Shown here: positions 1-8,965 of the stretch, one piece after another
Numbering within the stretch: position 1 is the stretch's first letter
Layout of the letters: every line of letters starts with the position of its first letter
Assembly (NCBI GenBank): GCA_037953625.1
Contig: CM075656.1
Location: 76,093,001-76,157,000, forward strand
Direction of reading: 5' to 3'
Length of the DNA stretch: 64,000 bases
Source of the DNA: Crotalaria pallida
Lineage: Eukaryota; Streptophyta; Magnoliopsida; Fabales; Fabaceae
Notes under the pieces: generated by a model
Seen by the model: the letters and a program-made list of their open reading frames with translations, nothing else
Databases searched by the model: none
What the model was told of the DNA's origin: nothing
Made by a program: the position numbers and the translations under genes

Positions 1-306
1 ATATCAAATAGTGATAGAAACCTAGACCGGATAATTAATTCTCAAAGAAATTATTCAAACAAAACCGGTTTAGGATATGTCCATAAGAAAAAGGACAATA
101 AAAAGGTTGGTTCATTTTCTAAAATTGATTATACAAAGAAACCAACTTGCTTTTATTGTGGAAAGTTTGGACATACAAACAATAGGTGCCACATAAAACA
201 TTTTGAAATTCAAAAGGGCACTTATGTTTGGATTAAAAAGGAAGAAGCACCAAAAGCTAACCCAAAGGGACCCAACATAATTTGGGTACCCAAAATGAGA
301 AAATGA
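1..306 (+). pseudogene. copia gag C-terminus with CCHC zinc knuckle (partial)
   Basis: Frame 1 is open from the window edge to a TGA at 304-306. It encodes a lysine-rich segment and a zinc knuckle, CFYCGKFGHTNNRC, at about 148-195, followed by VWIKK and IIWVPK motifs found between gag and protease in legume copia elements. The knuckle packages the element RNA in the virus-like particle. The downstream protease continues in another frame, so an intact polyprotein would not be made from this copy. Confidence 0.85.
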
Positions 307-319
307 TTGTGTCTTGTAG

Positions 320-1823
320 GTGTGCCTTAGAACCGAAAAGAAACCGTGGTATCTTGATAGTGGATGTTCAAGGCACATGACGGGAGATAAGCGGAACTTC
401 ATAGAGCTTACTCCTCAAGAAGGTGGATATGTCACTTATGGAGACAACAACAAAGGCAAAATTCTTGGGATTGGTAAAGTCGGTAATTCTTCCAACTTGG
501 TTATTGATAATGTACTTTATGTTCAAGGATTAGAACACAATCTTTTGAGCATTAGTCAACTTTGTGATATTGGTAACCATGTATTATTTACCTCTACCCA
601 ATGGTAAATTCATAGAGCTTACTCCTCAAGAAGGTGGATATGTCACTTATGGAGACAACAACAAAGGCAAAATTCTTGGGATTGGTAAAGTCGGTAATTC
701 TTCCAACTTGGTTATTGATAATGTACTTTATGTTCAAGGATTAGAACACAATCTTTTGAGCATTAGTCAACTTTGTGATATTGGTAACCATGTATTATTT
801 ACCTCTACCCAATGTCTCATAAAAAGTGACAAAGATGAATCTATCAAATTTGTTGGCAAAAGGTCTAATAATACTTACTTGGTTGAATTAAACAATATCA
901 CCTCTTTGGTTTCTACTTGTCTAGTTAGCAAAGAGAGTGACACTTGGTTATGGCACCGTAGGACCGCTCACATTAATGTAAATCAATTAAAGAAACTACA
1001 ATCAAAAGACTTAGTAGTTGGATTACCAAAGCTAGATTTTAAAATTGAAGGTGATTGTACTCCTTGTAAGAAGTGCAAGCACACCAAAAACCATTTTGGT
1101 TCTAAAAATGATGTGTCCACAACAAGACCATTAGAAATGCTTCATATGGACTTGTTTGGACCTTCTCAAGTAAAAAGCTTTGGTGGCAACTACTATGGTT
1201 TGGTGATTGTTGATGACTTTTCTAGATTTACATGGACATTATTTTTAAGTGCAAAGAGTGAGACCTACAAATCTTTTAAACGCCATGTTAAACTTGTGCA
1301 AAACCAAGTAAACCAAAAAGTAATTACTATTAGAACCGACCATGGTGGTGAATTTGAAAACTACAAGTTTGATAGATTTTGTGATAAACATGGTATTGAA
1401 CACCAATATTCCGCACCAAGAACTCCGGAACAAAATGGAGTGGTAGAGCGGAAAAATAGGGTGTTAGAGGAACTTGCAAGAACCATGCTAAATGATTCTC
1501 AAGTACCTCATTATTTTTGGGCCGATGCCGTTAATACGGCTTGCTATGTCATGAATAGAATTCTAATTAGGCCCATGCTCAAGAAAACCCCCTATGAGCT
1601 TTACAAAGGAAGAAAACCAAATATATCCTATTTTCATGTTTTTGGATGCAAAGTTTATGTGCTAAATAATGGAAAAGATCATCTTGGAAAATTTGACTCC
1701 AAATCCGATGAGGGAATATTTTTGGGTTATTCTTCACATAGTAAAGCATATAGAATTTTTAATAAAAGAACTATGACTATTGAAGAATCTATTCATGTGG
1801 TTTTTAATGAGTCTTCGAAATAA
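320..1823 (+). pseudogene. copia protease and integrase region, frameshifted
   Basis: The aspartic protease motif LDSGCSRHMTG lies at about 350-383. The gag-pre-integrase segment (LWHRRTAHINVNQL) lies near 948-990, followed by the CPCKKCK zinc-binding part. The integrase core shows LHMDLFGP and DDFSRFTW, the second acidic position in RTDHGGEF, and the glutamate in PEQNGVVERKNR, giving the D,D,E set. A tandem duplication of 211 bp (398-814) is not a multiple of three, so the first copy ends in a stop soon after the junction and the downstream frame has to restart. The part ends at an in-frame TAA at 1821-1823. The enzyme would insert cDNA into the host chromosome. Confidence 0.9.
398..814 (+). 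repeat. 211-bp direct tandem duplication inside copia protease region
   Basis: Bases 398-603 and 609-814 are the same sequence by eye, separated by a 5-bp junction (period 211). The duplicated segment codes for the region just after the protease active site. I see no differences between the copies, so the event is young relative to the decay of the element. Confidence 0.95.
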
Positions 1824-3581
1824 GATGGTGTTTTAAGTGATGGTTGTGATGAAGGTTTTGAGTTTTCAAAAGAGGAAAAAGGGAAGGAGATTTTAAAGGA
1901 TGAAGGAGAAGTCAAAAATGACCTTGATCCGGCTTGGAAAACGGTGAACGCTATTGACAATGTCATAGGAGACCTTTCAAAGGGAGTATTAACTCGTAGA
2001 ACAATTCAAAATATTTGTCATTTTGTTTCCTTTGTTTCTCAAATCGAACCAAATTCAATTAAGGAAGCAATTTTGGATGAACATTGGGTTATGGCCATGC
2101 AAGAAGAACTAAATCAATTTGTTAGAAATGATGTTTGGGAATTAGTGCCTATACCCGATGATCATACCATAATTGGTTTAAAATGGATTTATAGAAATAA
2201 ACTTGATGAATCGGGTTTGATTATAAGAAACAAAGCTAGACTTGTTGCCCAAGGGTACAACCAAGAGGAAGGTGTTGATTATGATGAGACCTTTGCTCCG
2301 GTTGCACACCTTGAGGCAATCCGAATCTTGCTTGCCTTTGCATCAATTATGAAATTTACTCTTTATCAAATGGATGTCAAGAGTGCTTTCTTGAATGGTT
2401 TCATAAATGAAGAAGTGTATGTTAAGCAACCACCCGGTTTTGAAAGTCATGAATTTCCAAACCATGTTTATAAATTGAAAAAGGCTCTTTATGGATTAAA
2501 ACAAGCTCCTAGAGCTTGGTATGATCGATTAAGTACCTTTTTATTAGAAAATGACTTTCAAAGAGGAAAGGTTGATAATACCCTATTCATCTATAAAACC
2601 AAAAAGGACATTTTGTTAGTGCAAATATATGTAGATGATATTATCTTTGGTGCCACTAACGTGTCCTTGTGTAGCAAGTTCTCTAATTTGATGAAAAAGG
2701 AATTTGAGATGTCCATGATGGGGGAGCTCAAGTTCTTCCTAGGACTTCAAATCAAGCAAGTCAAGGAGGGGATTTTTGTGCATCAAGGAAAATATTGCAA
2801 GGAGCTCCTTGGAAAATTCGGAATTGACAAATGCAAAGAAGCCTACACTCCCATGAGCACATCATGCTACCTAGACAAGGATGAACAAGGTACACCGGTT
2901 GATGTTAGTAAATATAGAGGCATGATAGGTAGTCTTCTATATCTTACAGCATCTAGACCGGATATTATGTTTAGTGTATGCATGTGTGCCCGTTTTCAAG
3001 CTAATCCTAAGGAATCACACCTATCCGCGGTCAAACATATTTTTAAATATCTTAAAGGAACAATTAACACCGGATTATGGTATCCTAGTGATACTAGTCT
3101 TAGTTTGGTTGGTTATTCGGATTCCGACTTTGCGGGATGCAAGCTTGATCGCAAAAGCACTAGTGGTACTTGCCATTTATTGGGAAGTTCATTAGTGTCA
3201 TGGTTTTCTAAAAAGCAAGCTTGTGTTGCTCTTTCCACCGCCGAAGCGGAATATATCGCCGCCGGTAGTTGTTGTGCTCAACTCTTGTGGATGAAACAAC
3301 AACTATTGGATTTTGGTTTGAAACTTGAAAATATTCCTATTAAGTGCGATAACACGAGTGCAATCAACTTAACTAAGAATCCGGTGTATCACTCAAGGAC
3401 TAAACACATTGAAATTAGACATCATTTTCTAAGGGATCATGTTCAAAAGGGTGATTGCACAATTGAATTTGTAAGTACCACAAATCAATTAGCGGACATT
3501 TTTACAAAACCATTGCCAAGAGATACCTTTTATCATATAAGAGGGGAACTTGGAATTTTAGATGAGTCAAGCATTAGCTAA
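1824..3581 (+). pseudogene. copia reverse transcriptase and RNase H
   Basis: The frame continues directly after the TAA at 1821-1823, so that stop is a simple point disruption of one long reading frame. An acidic linker is followed by the RT domain: ARLVAQGYNQ, DETFAPVAHLEAIR, YQMDVKSAFLNG, KALYGLKQAPRAWY, and the catalytic YVDDIIFGAT at about 2620-2660. RNase H follows with YSDSDFAGC, the STAEAEY glutamate and the KHIEIRHHF end. The frame closes with TAG... at 3579-3581 (TTAGCTAA context). No other disruption is visible over about 1.7 kb, so this part is much better preserved than the 5' part. Confidence 0.92.
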
Positions 3582-4226
3582 TTGATTTGTGTTTGTGAAA
3601 AATCACCAAGAATGTCTCATTTCATGTGCATTGGTGTTTGATGAACAATTGGACCTTGATATGTTATAAATCTATGTTTTAACTGTGTGTGATTATGTTT
3701 CCTATCTATTGTCCTCATTATTTGTGGTGGATTTTGTGTTTTGTGTTTTAAAAACTGTGTTTTAAGATTAACTGATAAAAGACTCGAGTGTTCCTAAAAA
3801 CACTCGAGTAATTTTAATTCCAAATTAAATCAATTTTAATTGAAAAAGTTTTTGAGCAGGTCTGATGGAAAACACTCGAGTGAATCTCTGTTTTCTGAAA
3901 AACACGCGAGTGTTTTAAAAATCACTCGAGTGATTTCATCAGATTTAGTCTGATGCTGCTGCGATTTTGCTCTTATCTGCTCGAACCTCTCTCTCTTCTC
4001 ACTCGAGTTTTCTCAGCTCTCTCACTTCTTTCATCACATACTTCACCCAAAATCAATATTTCTTTCATTTTTCAACAAGATTTCATCTTCTAAACTCATT
4101 CCAATCCTTTATTTCACATCAAATCCACATTTTTAACCCCAAAATTCATCATTCCCTTTCAAAACCCTAACTTTCAAAAACCCCAATTTTCTCAAAATTT
4201 CTTCTAGTTTTCAATTATAAGTGCAA
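3582..4226 (+). other. pol to ORF3 spacer with CTCGAG palindromes and pyrimidine-rich leader
   Basis: This spacer is non-coding. Between 3781 and 4010 it carries CTCGAG-centred palindromes (mostly CACTCGAGTG) at about 3781, 3801, 3873, 3903 (CACGCGAGTG variant), 3923 and 4000. Two pairs are exactly 20 bp apart. From about 3980 to 4220 the sequence becomes very rich in T and C, like a leader in front of the next reading frame. Confidence 0.8.
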
Positions 4227-4890
4227 ATGGCTTCATCATCGGATAGAAGAAAAGGGAAGAAGCCTAGAATGGAGGAACCAATTGAAGAGGAGGATGATTT
4301 CTACCATAGAGCCAATTGCATTGAGAGGGAGAGAAAGTTTGCTTCCAACGATTATGCTACTCAAACATGGGTAAGTGAAGCTTATCTCAATAGTAGAGGA
4401 TTCCCTTTTGTAGATGCCCTCAAAACTCAAAAGCTTATAGGTTTCATATCGTTTAATGGCCCTATTTACATTAGGCTAGTTAGACAATTTTATGCTAACT
4501 TTAGGCCGGTTGGGAATTCTTACGAGACCTCCGTGTTAGGAAAACGTTTTGAGGTTACCCCCAAGGCTTTATTCCAAGTCTTTGGGATTTCATGATCGGG
4601 CGAAGGTACATCAAAAGGGGATGTTGACCCTATTTTCCGAAAATTACTCCGCCCCGATCGTGCATATCTCAAGGGCGAGAAGAGAGCGAACCAAATGACC
4701 GCCGACAATAGAGTCCTTCACTATATTGTTAGCCATATTTTGTTGCCCCAAACTTCTCCAAATTACTCCCGCCCTATTCAAATTGAACTTAGAGCTATGG
4801 ATGCCATTTTAAATGGTAATGTTTTGAATTGGGCTTCCAATATCCTCGCGATGATGATCAGCAGCCACCCTCTGTCTGAGTCCGGATGTT
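4227..4890 (+). pseudogene. extra 3' ORF of the copia element, plant transposon protein (PTTP-like)
   Basis: The ATG at 4227 starts a protein beginning MASSSDRRKGKKPRMEEP, with a basic patch and then an acidic patch. The body includes ERERKFASNDYATQTWV and FPFVDALKTQKLIGFI, which resemble the 'putative plant transposon protein' domain seen in env-like or extra ORFs of legume elements. The frame is interrupted by TGA at 4593-4595 but resumes in the same frame through RKLLRPDRAYLKGEK and on to about 4860. After that, similarity to the family stops and a hydrophobic low-complexity frame runs on to 5111, which I read as a 3' truncation. Function is unknown; it is sometimes compared with envelope ORFs by position only. 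Confidence 0.6.
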
Positions 4891-5206
4891 CCTTTGCACT
4901 TCTTGTTTTTTTTATGACTATGTCTTTATTTTTAGCTATGTTGAACTTTTTGAGTATTTTGTTGTTTTTTGGAGTTGGGTGTACTTTGATTAAAACTCAT
5001 GTTTTATGGTCTATTTATGGTGTGTTGGATGATGAATTTATGACATCTATGCATTACTCATGTTTTCTTCATAATTTTCATGTTCTTCAAAGTTTCTTTA
5101 TTGCTTCATAGTCATATTTTTCTTATTATTTACTCTTCAGGGGTAAGTTTTCTTATTGGTATCCCTCATTCTCCACCTTGTTTCCAAATTGTATCTTTTT
5201 TTATCA

Positions 5207-5450
5207 TGACAAAAAGGGGGAGAAAGGAGATTAAAGAGAAAGAGCATATTTTTTTTTCCGCTTTCTTGCTTATACTCTGATGACTTATGCTCTTGCTCTG
5301 ATACCAATGAGAACTTGATTATGTTTATTATTGTATTACGTTGTGCTTGGCATTTTCTGGATTGTACAGGTTAAAAAGGTTTCTAAATTGAGGGGGAGCT
5401 CTCAAGTGCTAGAGGATTAATTATTTTGTCATCATCAAAAAGGGGGAGAT
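5207..5450 (+). promoter_or_regulatory. two polypurine tracts before the 3' LTR
   Basis: ACAAAAAGGGGGAGAAAGG lies at about 5209-5227, and a second tract, CATCAAAAAGGGGGAGAT, ends at 5450 directly before the LTR start TGCAAAAT. A related tract lies inside the LTR at 5922. Polypurine tracts prime plus-strand synthesis; repeated copies are a described trait of Sireviruses. Confidence 0.8.
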
Positions 5451-6956
5451 TGCAAAATCAAGTCTCCGATTAAGGCGGATTAATTTTGATGATGACAATG
5501 TAATTAAATTATGGACTTAAAGTGAAGAATGCAAGCCCAACATTAAAGAAGATCAAGTGCTTAGTTATTTATTCATTCTCATTTAATTTTAATGTATTTT
5601 ATTTTATTTATGAGAGTGGGTAGTTTAGGTTTTTATTCTCACATAAGGTCACATGATAATTATGCATGAAAGGTTGAGATTAAAACCAATTAGGCTTGAA
5701 GAGAGAATTGAAAACAATGTTAGAAAAACTTAATTTTTCCAACATTAAGCAATTCACTCGAGTGATTCTCAAAACACTCGAGTGATTTATGAATTTTCAG
5801 TAATATAGCCGTTGGATAAAGTAAAAAGGCAACCCTATCAGAGTTGACCAAAACACTCGAGTGTTTTCAAAAAGACTCGAGTGTTTTGGGTCTGACAACA
5901 ATTTTTCTAAACGTTAGAAGATGACAAAAAGGGAGAATAACTTGGTTTTTCCTTCCCTTTTGTCCCCTGACTTATATTCTGAAGTGTTGACCTCATTTAC
6001 TACAACAAGCCAATACTCTTTCATTGATTTCCATCTCTCTCAAGTGTTAAAATCTTTTCTCTCTCTAAACTCAACCAAGCATCCATCTTTATTATTGTCT
6101 TAGTGAGTTAAGAGAGTGTGCTTTAATTGTAAGAGAATTATTTGTTGTACAATTCTCAAACACTCATACACTTCTTGTTCTAAAAATCTTGGTTGGTAAC
6201 CAAGTGTACCTAAGTGGGTCTTAGGTTCATTCATGACTTGAGAGGTTCTCAAGCAAGGGCTAAGAGGTTCTTAGCTTTGGTGGAGCTCTTGGAGGTTCCA
6301 AGGAGCAAAAGAAGAAGGGACTCTTCATCACCAAATCAAGTTGGGGTAGAAATTTCAAGAGTTTGGTACACTCTTGAAAAGGGTTAGGATTGAGTGAGGA
6401 ATCTCAATTTAGCCTTGTAATTTCTAACAATTTGATTACTAGTAGAAACTCCTAAGTTGATTAGGGGGACTGGATTAGCACTCTAGATTGAGTGTGAACC
6501 AGGATAAATTGGTGTTGTCTCTCTCTTTATAGCTTTCTTAGATTTCAAGAAAAACCAAACCTTAAGTTCTCTAGAAAGGGGCTTTTACAATTCAAGTAGA
6601 AATTGGTAGCAATTAAATTGTTTTCAACTTGTTATACATTCATTTAATTGCCCTCTACTTTGATTAATATCAGCTCTTGCCTAGTCTTTAAGATATTGAA
6701 TCATTTGACTAAATTTCTCTGAAACTGAATTTTTCTGTTCTACATAAAACACTCGAGTGTTTTCCAAATCACTCGAGTATTTCGTAGGTTTTCACTCGAG
6801 TGTTTTTAAAATCACTCGAGTAAATTGCCCAGTTTCAGAAAATCAAGCTTTTGATCAATTATCTTTTAATTGCACCGAAAATTAGTCACTGTTGCTTTCA
6901 TATTACTATTCACCCCCCCTCTAGTAATTGCTAAGCCCGCTTGTTGGTTTCCAACA
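5451..6956 (+). repeat. 3' LTR of the copia element
   Basis: The LTR starts TGCAAAATC directly after the polypurine tract and ends ...GGTTTCCAACA at 6956, giving TG...CA ends and about 1.5 kb. It carries palindromic CACTCGAGTG boxes near 5755/5774, 5854/5874, 6750/6770 and 6793/6813, in pairs 19-20 bp apart. A TATA-like CTTTATAGC lies at about 6528. The exact 3' end could be 6956 or 6958. The matching 5' LTR is outside the window. Confidence 0.75.
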
Positions 6957-7780
6957 CATGCATGTAGTATTTCCATGATCTAGGATTTGGATATGTAATG
7001 ATTTCTTGGTTTTAATGGAAGAATGAGTTAGGATGATGGTGGTGGTGGTGTTGGCCGTGAGGTCTTCAAGAGAAGAAGATGAAGATGATGGTGATGGTGT
7101 CATGAAGAAAAGGGAGCCAAAGTGATTATCATCAACACATGGTCACTTATATGATGGCTTATGGTCAAATGGTGAAGAGATAAGGTGACTAAGTGGTGTG
7201 TTTTGGTGTGGACACCTCACACTTCATGCCATAAAATGAAATATAGTGTTGACACCTAATTCTTGGCCAACATGCATGAAATGTGAGCATGACACCTCAC
7301 TTCTTCATGCAACTCACAAGTTCACCACACACACACACACTTCACGGCTACAAACACACACACACATGGCCCAACACTCATTCATGGACCAACATCACTC
7401 ACAAGGCCCATTTGGTTAACTTAGGCTTAATCTAACCCACTTAACCCTTAAGCCATTCATTAACCAAGCTAATCTAACTTTTAACTAAACTATTAGACAT
7501 CTAACCCTAATCAACTTAAAACTACACAAGGCTAAACTTAATAAATTAGGTTTAAGCTAACCCTAATCACTATTAGCTAGCTAAACAAGATTGAGCTCTA
7601 ACACATCAAGCTAAGGCAAAGCATTCATATAACAAAGCATAACATTATTCGGGAACTAAAATTCAGGAATATCGAAAGCATGGTTATGACACCGGGCCAA
7701 CAATCGGTCCTGCAATTTATATCAGTAAAAATTAATTAAAAAAAACTATAAAATATATTTCTTGAAATAATTTTGGTTCA
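6957..7780. other. repeat-like DNA without a recognised gene
   Basis: There is a GATGAT/GGTGGT-rich stretch at 7030-7110 and CA-dinucleotide runs at 7323-7343 and 7352-7366. A long stretch is rich in CTAACCC- and TTAACCC-like words (7410-7600). It looks like part of an LTR or other dispersed repeat, but I cannot name the family. I see no coding sequence. Confidence 0.4.
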
Positions 7781-7792
7781 TTTGATACTTAC

Positions 7793-8014
7793 ACGTCCTT
7801 GCCAAATTTCTTTTGCTTGGTGTTCATCGTAGCTCTTAAGCAAAGACGTGTCATGCCGGTCATGAACAACTATCTCCATCTCTTGCTCCTGCTCTTGCTC
7901 TTCATCATCGGATGAGTCAACGGGTTGTGACGGTCCAGCCCGGTCTTCTACCCGTCTCCTCCTATTGGATGCCGTCATACGGTCTCTTTCCGATGGGTTT
8001 TTGGTCCTCGACAT
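7793..8014 (-). pseudogene. first exon of a plant-mobile-domain-like gene (TE-derived), rest missing
   Basis: Reading the minus strand, an ATG at 8014 begins MSRTKNPSERDRM, followed by a basic run RRRR, an acidic Q/E-rich stretch (DSSDDEEQEQEQEME), and HDTSLLKSYDEHQAKEIWQG. The exon ends at a good donor (GT-AAGTATC) at 7791-7792. The last motif resembles the start of the plant mobile domain in proteins often labelled 'serine/threonine phosphatase 7 long form homolog'. No second exon is visible downstream, so the copy looks truncated. The frame is open upstream to 8161, but that part is made of the hairpin repeats. Assignment is from memory of the family. Confidence 0.45.
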
Positions 8015-8090
8015 TATTGTAAACAGAAAAATATGGTCATATATGGATTTGTGATAAACAGCAAATTGAAAATAATGTGAAAATACCACG

Positions 8091-8384
8091 CTCGCTGCCC
8101 TCTTGGCGAGCAACATAATTTTAACAAAGCTCACTGGAGGGTCAGCGAGTTCACAAAACACTAAAGCTCGCTGAGACCCCAGCGAGAATGTTAAATTTAT
8201 GTACTCGTTGGGGCCCTAGCGAGGAAACCCTTTAAAAACATGAAAAAATCACTCTCGCTGCCCTCTTGGCGAGCAAAACATTTTTACCAATACTCGCTGC
8301 AGGGTTAGCGAGTTCACAAAAATTTAAAGCTCGCTGATACCCCAGCGAATGTTAAATTTACATACTCGCTGGGGCCCCAGCGAG
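8091..8384. repeat. array of eight 20-bp hairpin units, CTCGCTG-N6-CAGCGAG
   Basis: Units start at 8091, 8130, 8167, 8204, 8254, 8293, 8330 and 8365. Each is 20 bp: a 7-bp half-site near CTCGCTG, a 6-bp variable core and the inverted half-site CAGCGAG. The array is two tandem blocks of four with period about 163. Units 4 and 8 (core GGGCCC) are near-complete palindromes. The array lies just upstream of the ATG of the plant-mobile-domain exon. Confidence 0.9.
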
Positions 8385-8965
8385 CAAAACCAAAACACAG
8401 AAAAAAAAAATGCAGAACAAAAAACGAACACAGAAGAACGCAAAATGCACAAAAACGAACACAGCAATCGAAAATTGAACATGCAGCCAAAATACTCCAT
8501 TATAAAATGCATTAAAACACATGAAAAGCAAAACCCTACAACTATTAACCCCTAAATCTATACCCTACCCCAAGATCTCCCCTCCCCCAGCGACCAAAAC
8601 AAATTGAACAACAAAAATTGGGACAGAGAAGAATGGGACAGAGAAGAAGAGAAACGAATAGAACCAAAAAAACAAAAAGAGAGAAAGGAAAAGAAGAAAG
8701 AAATACCTTAGTTTGTGGAGAGAAGTTGAAGTGGAAGTGGAAGTGGAAGAAGAGAGTTGAAGAAGAAAGAAGTTGAAGAAGAAGGAAGTTGAGGAAAAGT
8801 TGAAGAAGAAGGATTTACGGTGGGTTTGGGAATGGGTGAGATTGGGTAGTTAAGAGGTTGAGGGTAGTTTAGGAATTAAAATTTATTTAAGAGTGTTTTG
8901 GAATTTTCCATCTACAAGGGGGGTCAACTAAGTAAAATGGGGGGTTAATAAATTAATTCCCTTAG
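8385..8965 (-). other. purine-rich leader and probable element terminus
   Basis: A-rich sequence is followed by GAAGAAG/GGAAGTGG repeats (8700-8815), which on the minus strand would be a pyrimidine-rich 5' leader of the exon at 7793-8014. The segment ends in ...GGGGGGTCAACTAAG..GGGGGGTTAATAAATTAATTCCC at about 8918-8962, which looks like the outer end of a DNA transposon. I see no gene here. Confidence 0.35.

Larger units (their letters stand above)
1..6956 (+). mobile_element. Ty1/copia retrotransposon, SIRE-like, 5' end outside the window
   Basis: The order is gag zinc knuckle, protease, integrase, reverse transcriptase, RNase H, a spacer, an extra 3' reading frame, polypurine tracts and a 3' LTR. 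Integrase before RT is the Ty1/copia order. A further ORF after pol and more than one polypurine tract before the LTR are traits of the Sirevirus (SIRE/Maximus) lineage. The coding part is dead: there is a frame break near 306-320, a 211-bp tandem duplication that shifts frame near 600, and in-frame stops at 1821-1823 and 4593-4595. The 5' LTR and most of gag lie before base 1, so the target-site duplication cannot be tested. The lineage call is from memory of the family. Confidence 0.9.

Noticed and set aside
8091..8384. CRISPR-like array of regularly spaced repeats
   Set aside because: The repeats are internally palindromic with variable cores, spacers are AT-rich and repeated between the two blocks, and the window is clearly plant nuclear DNA with spliced genes. 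There are no cas genes.
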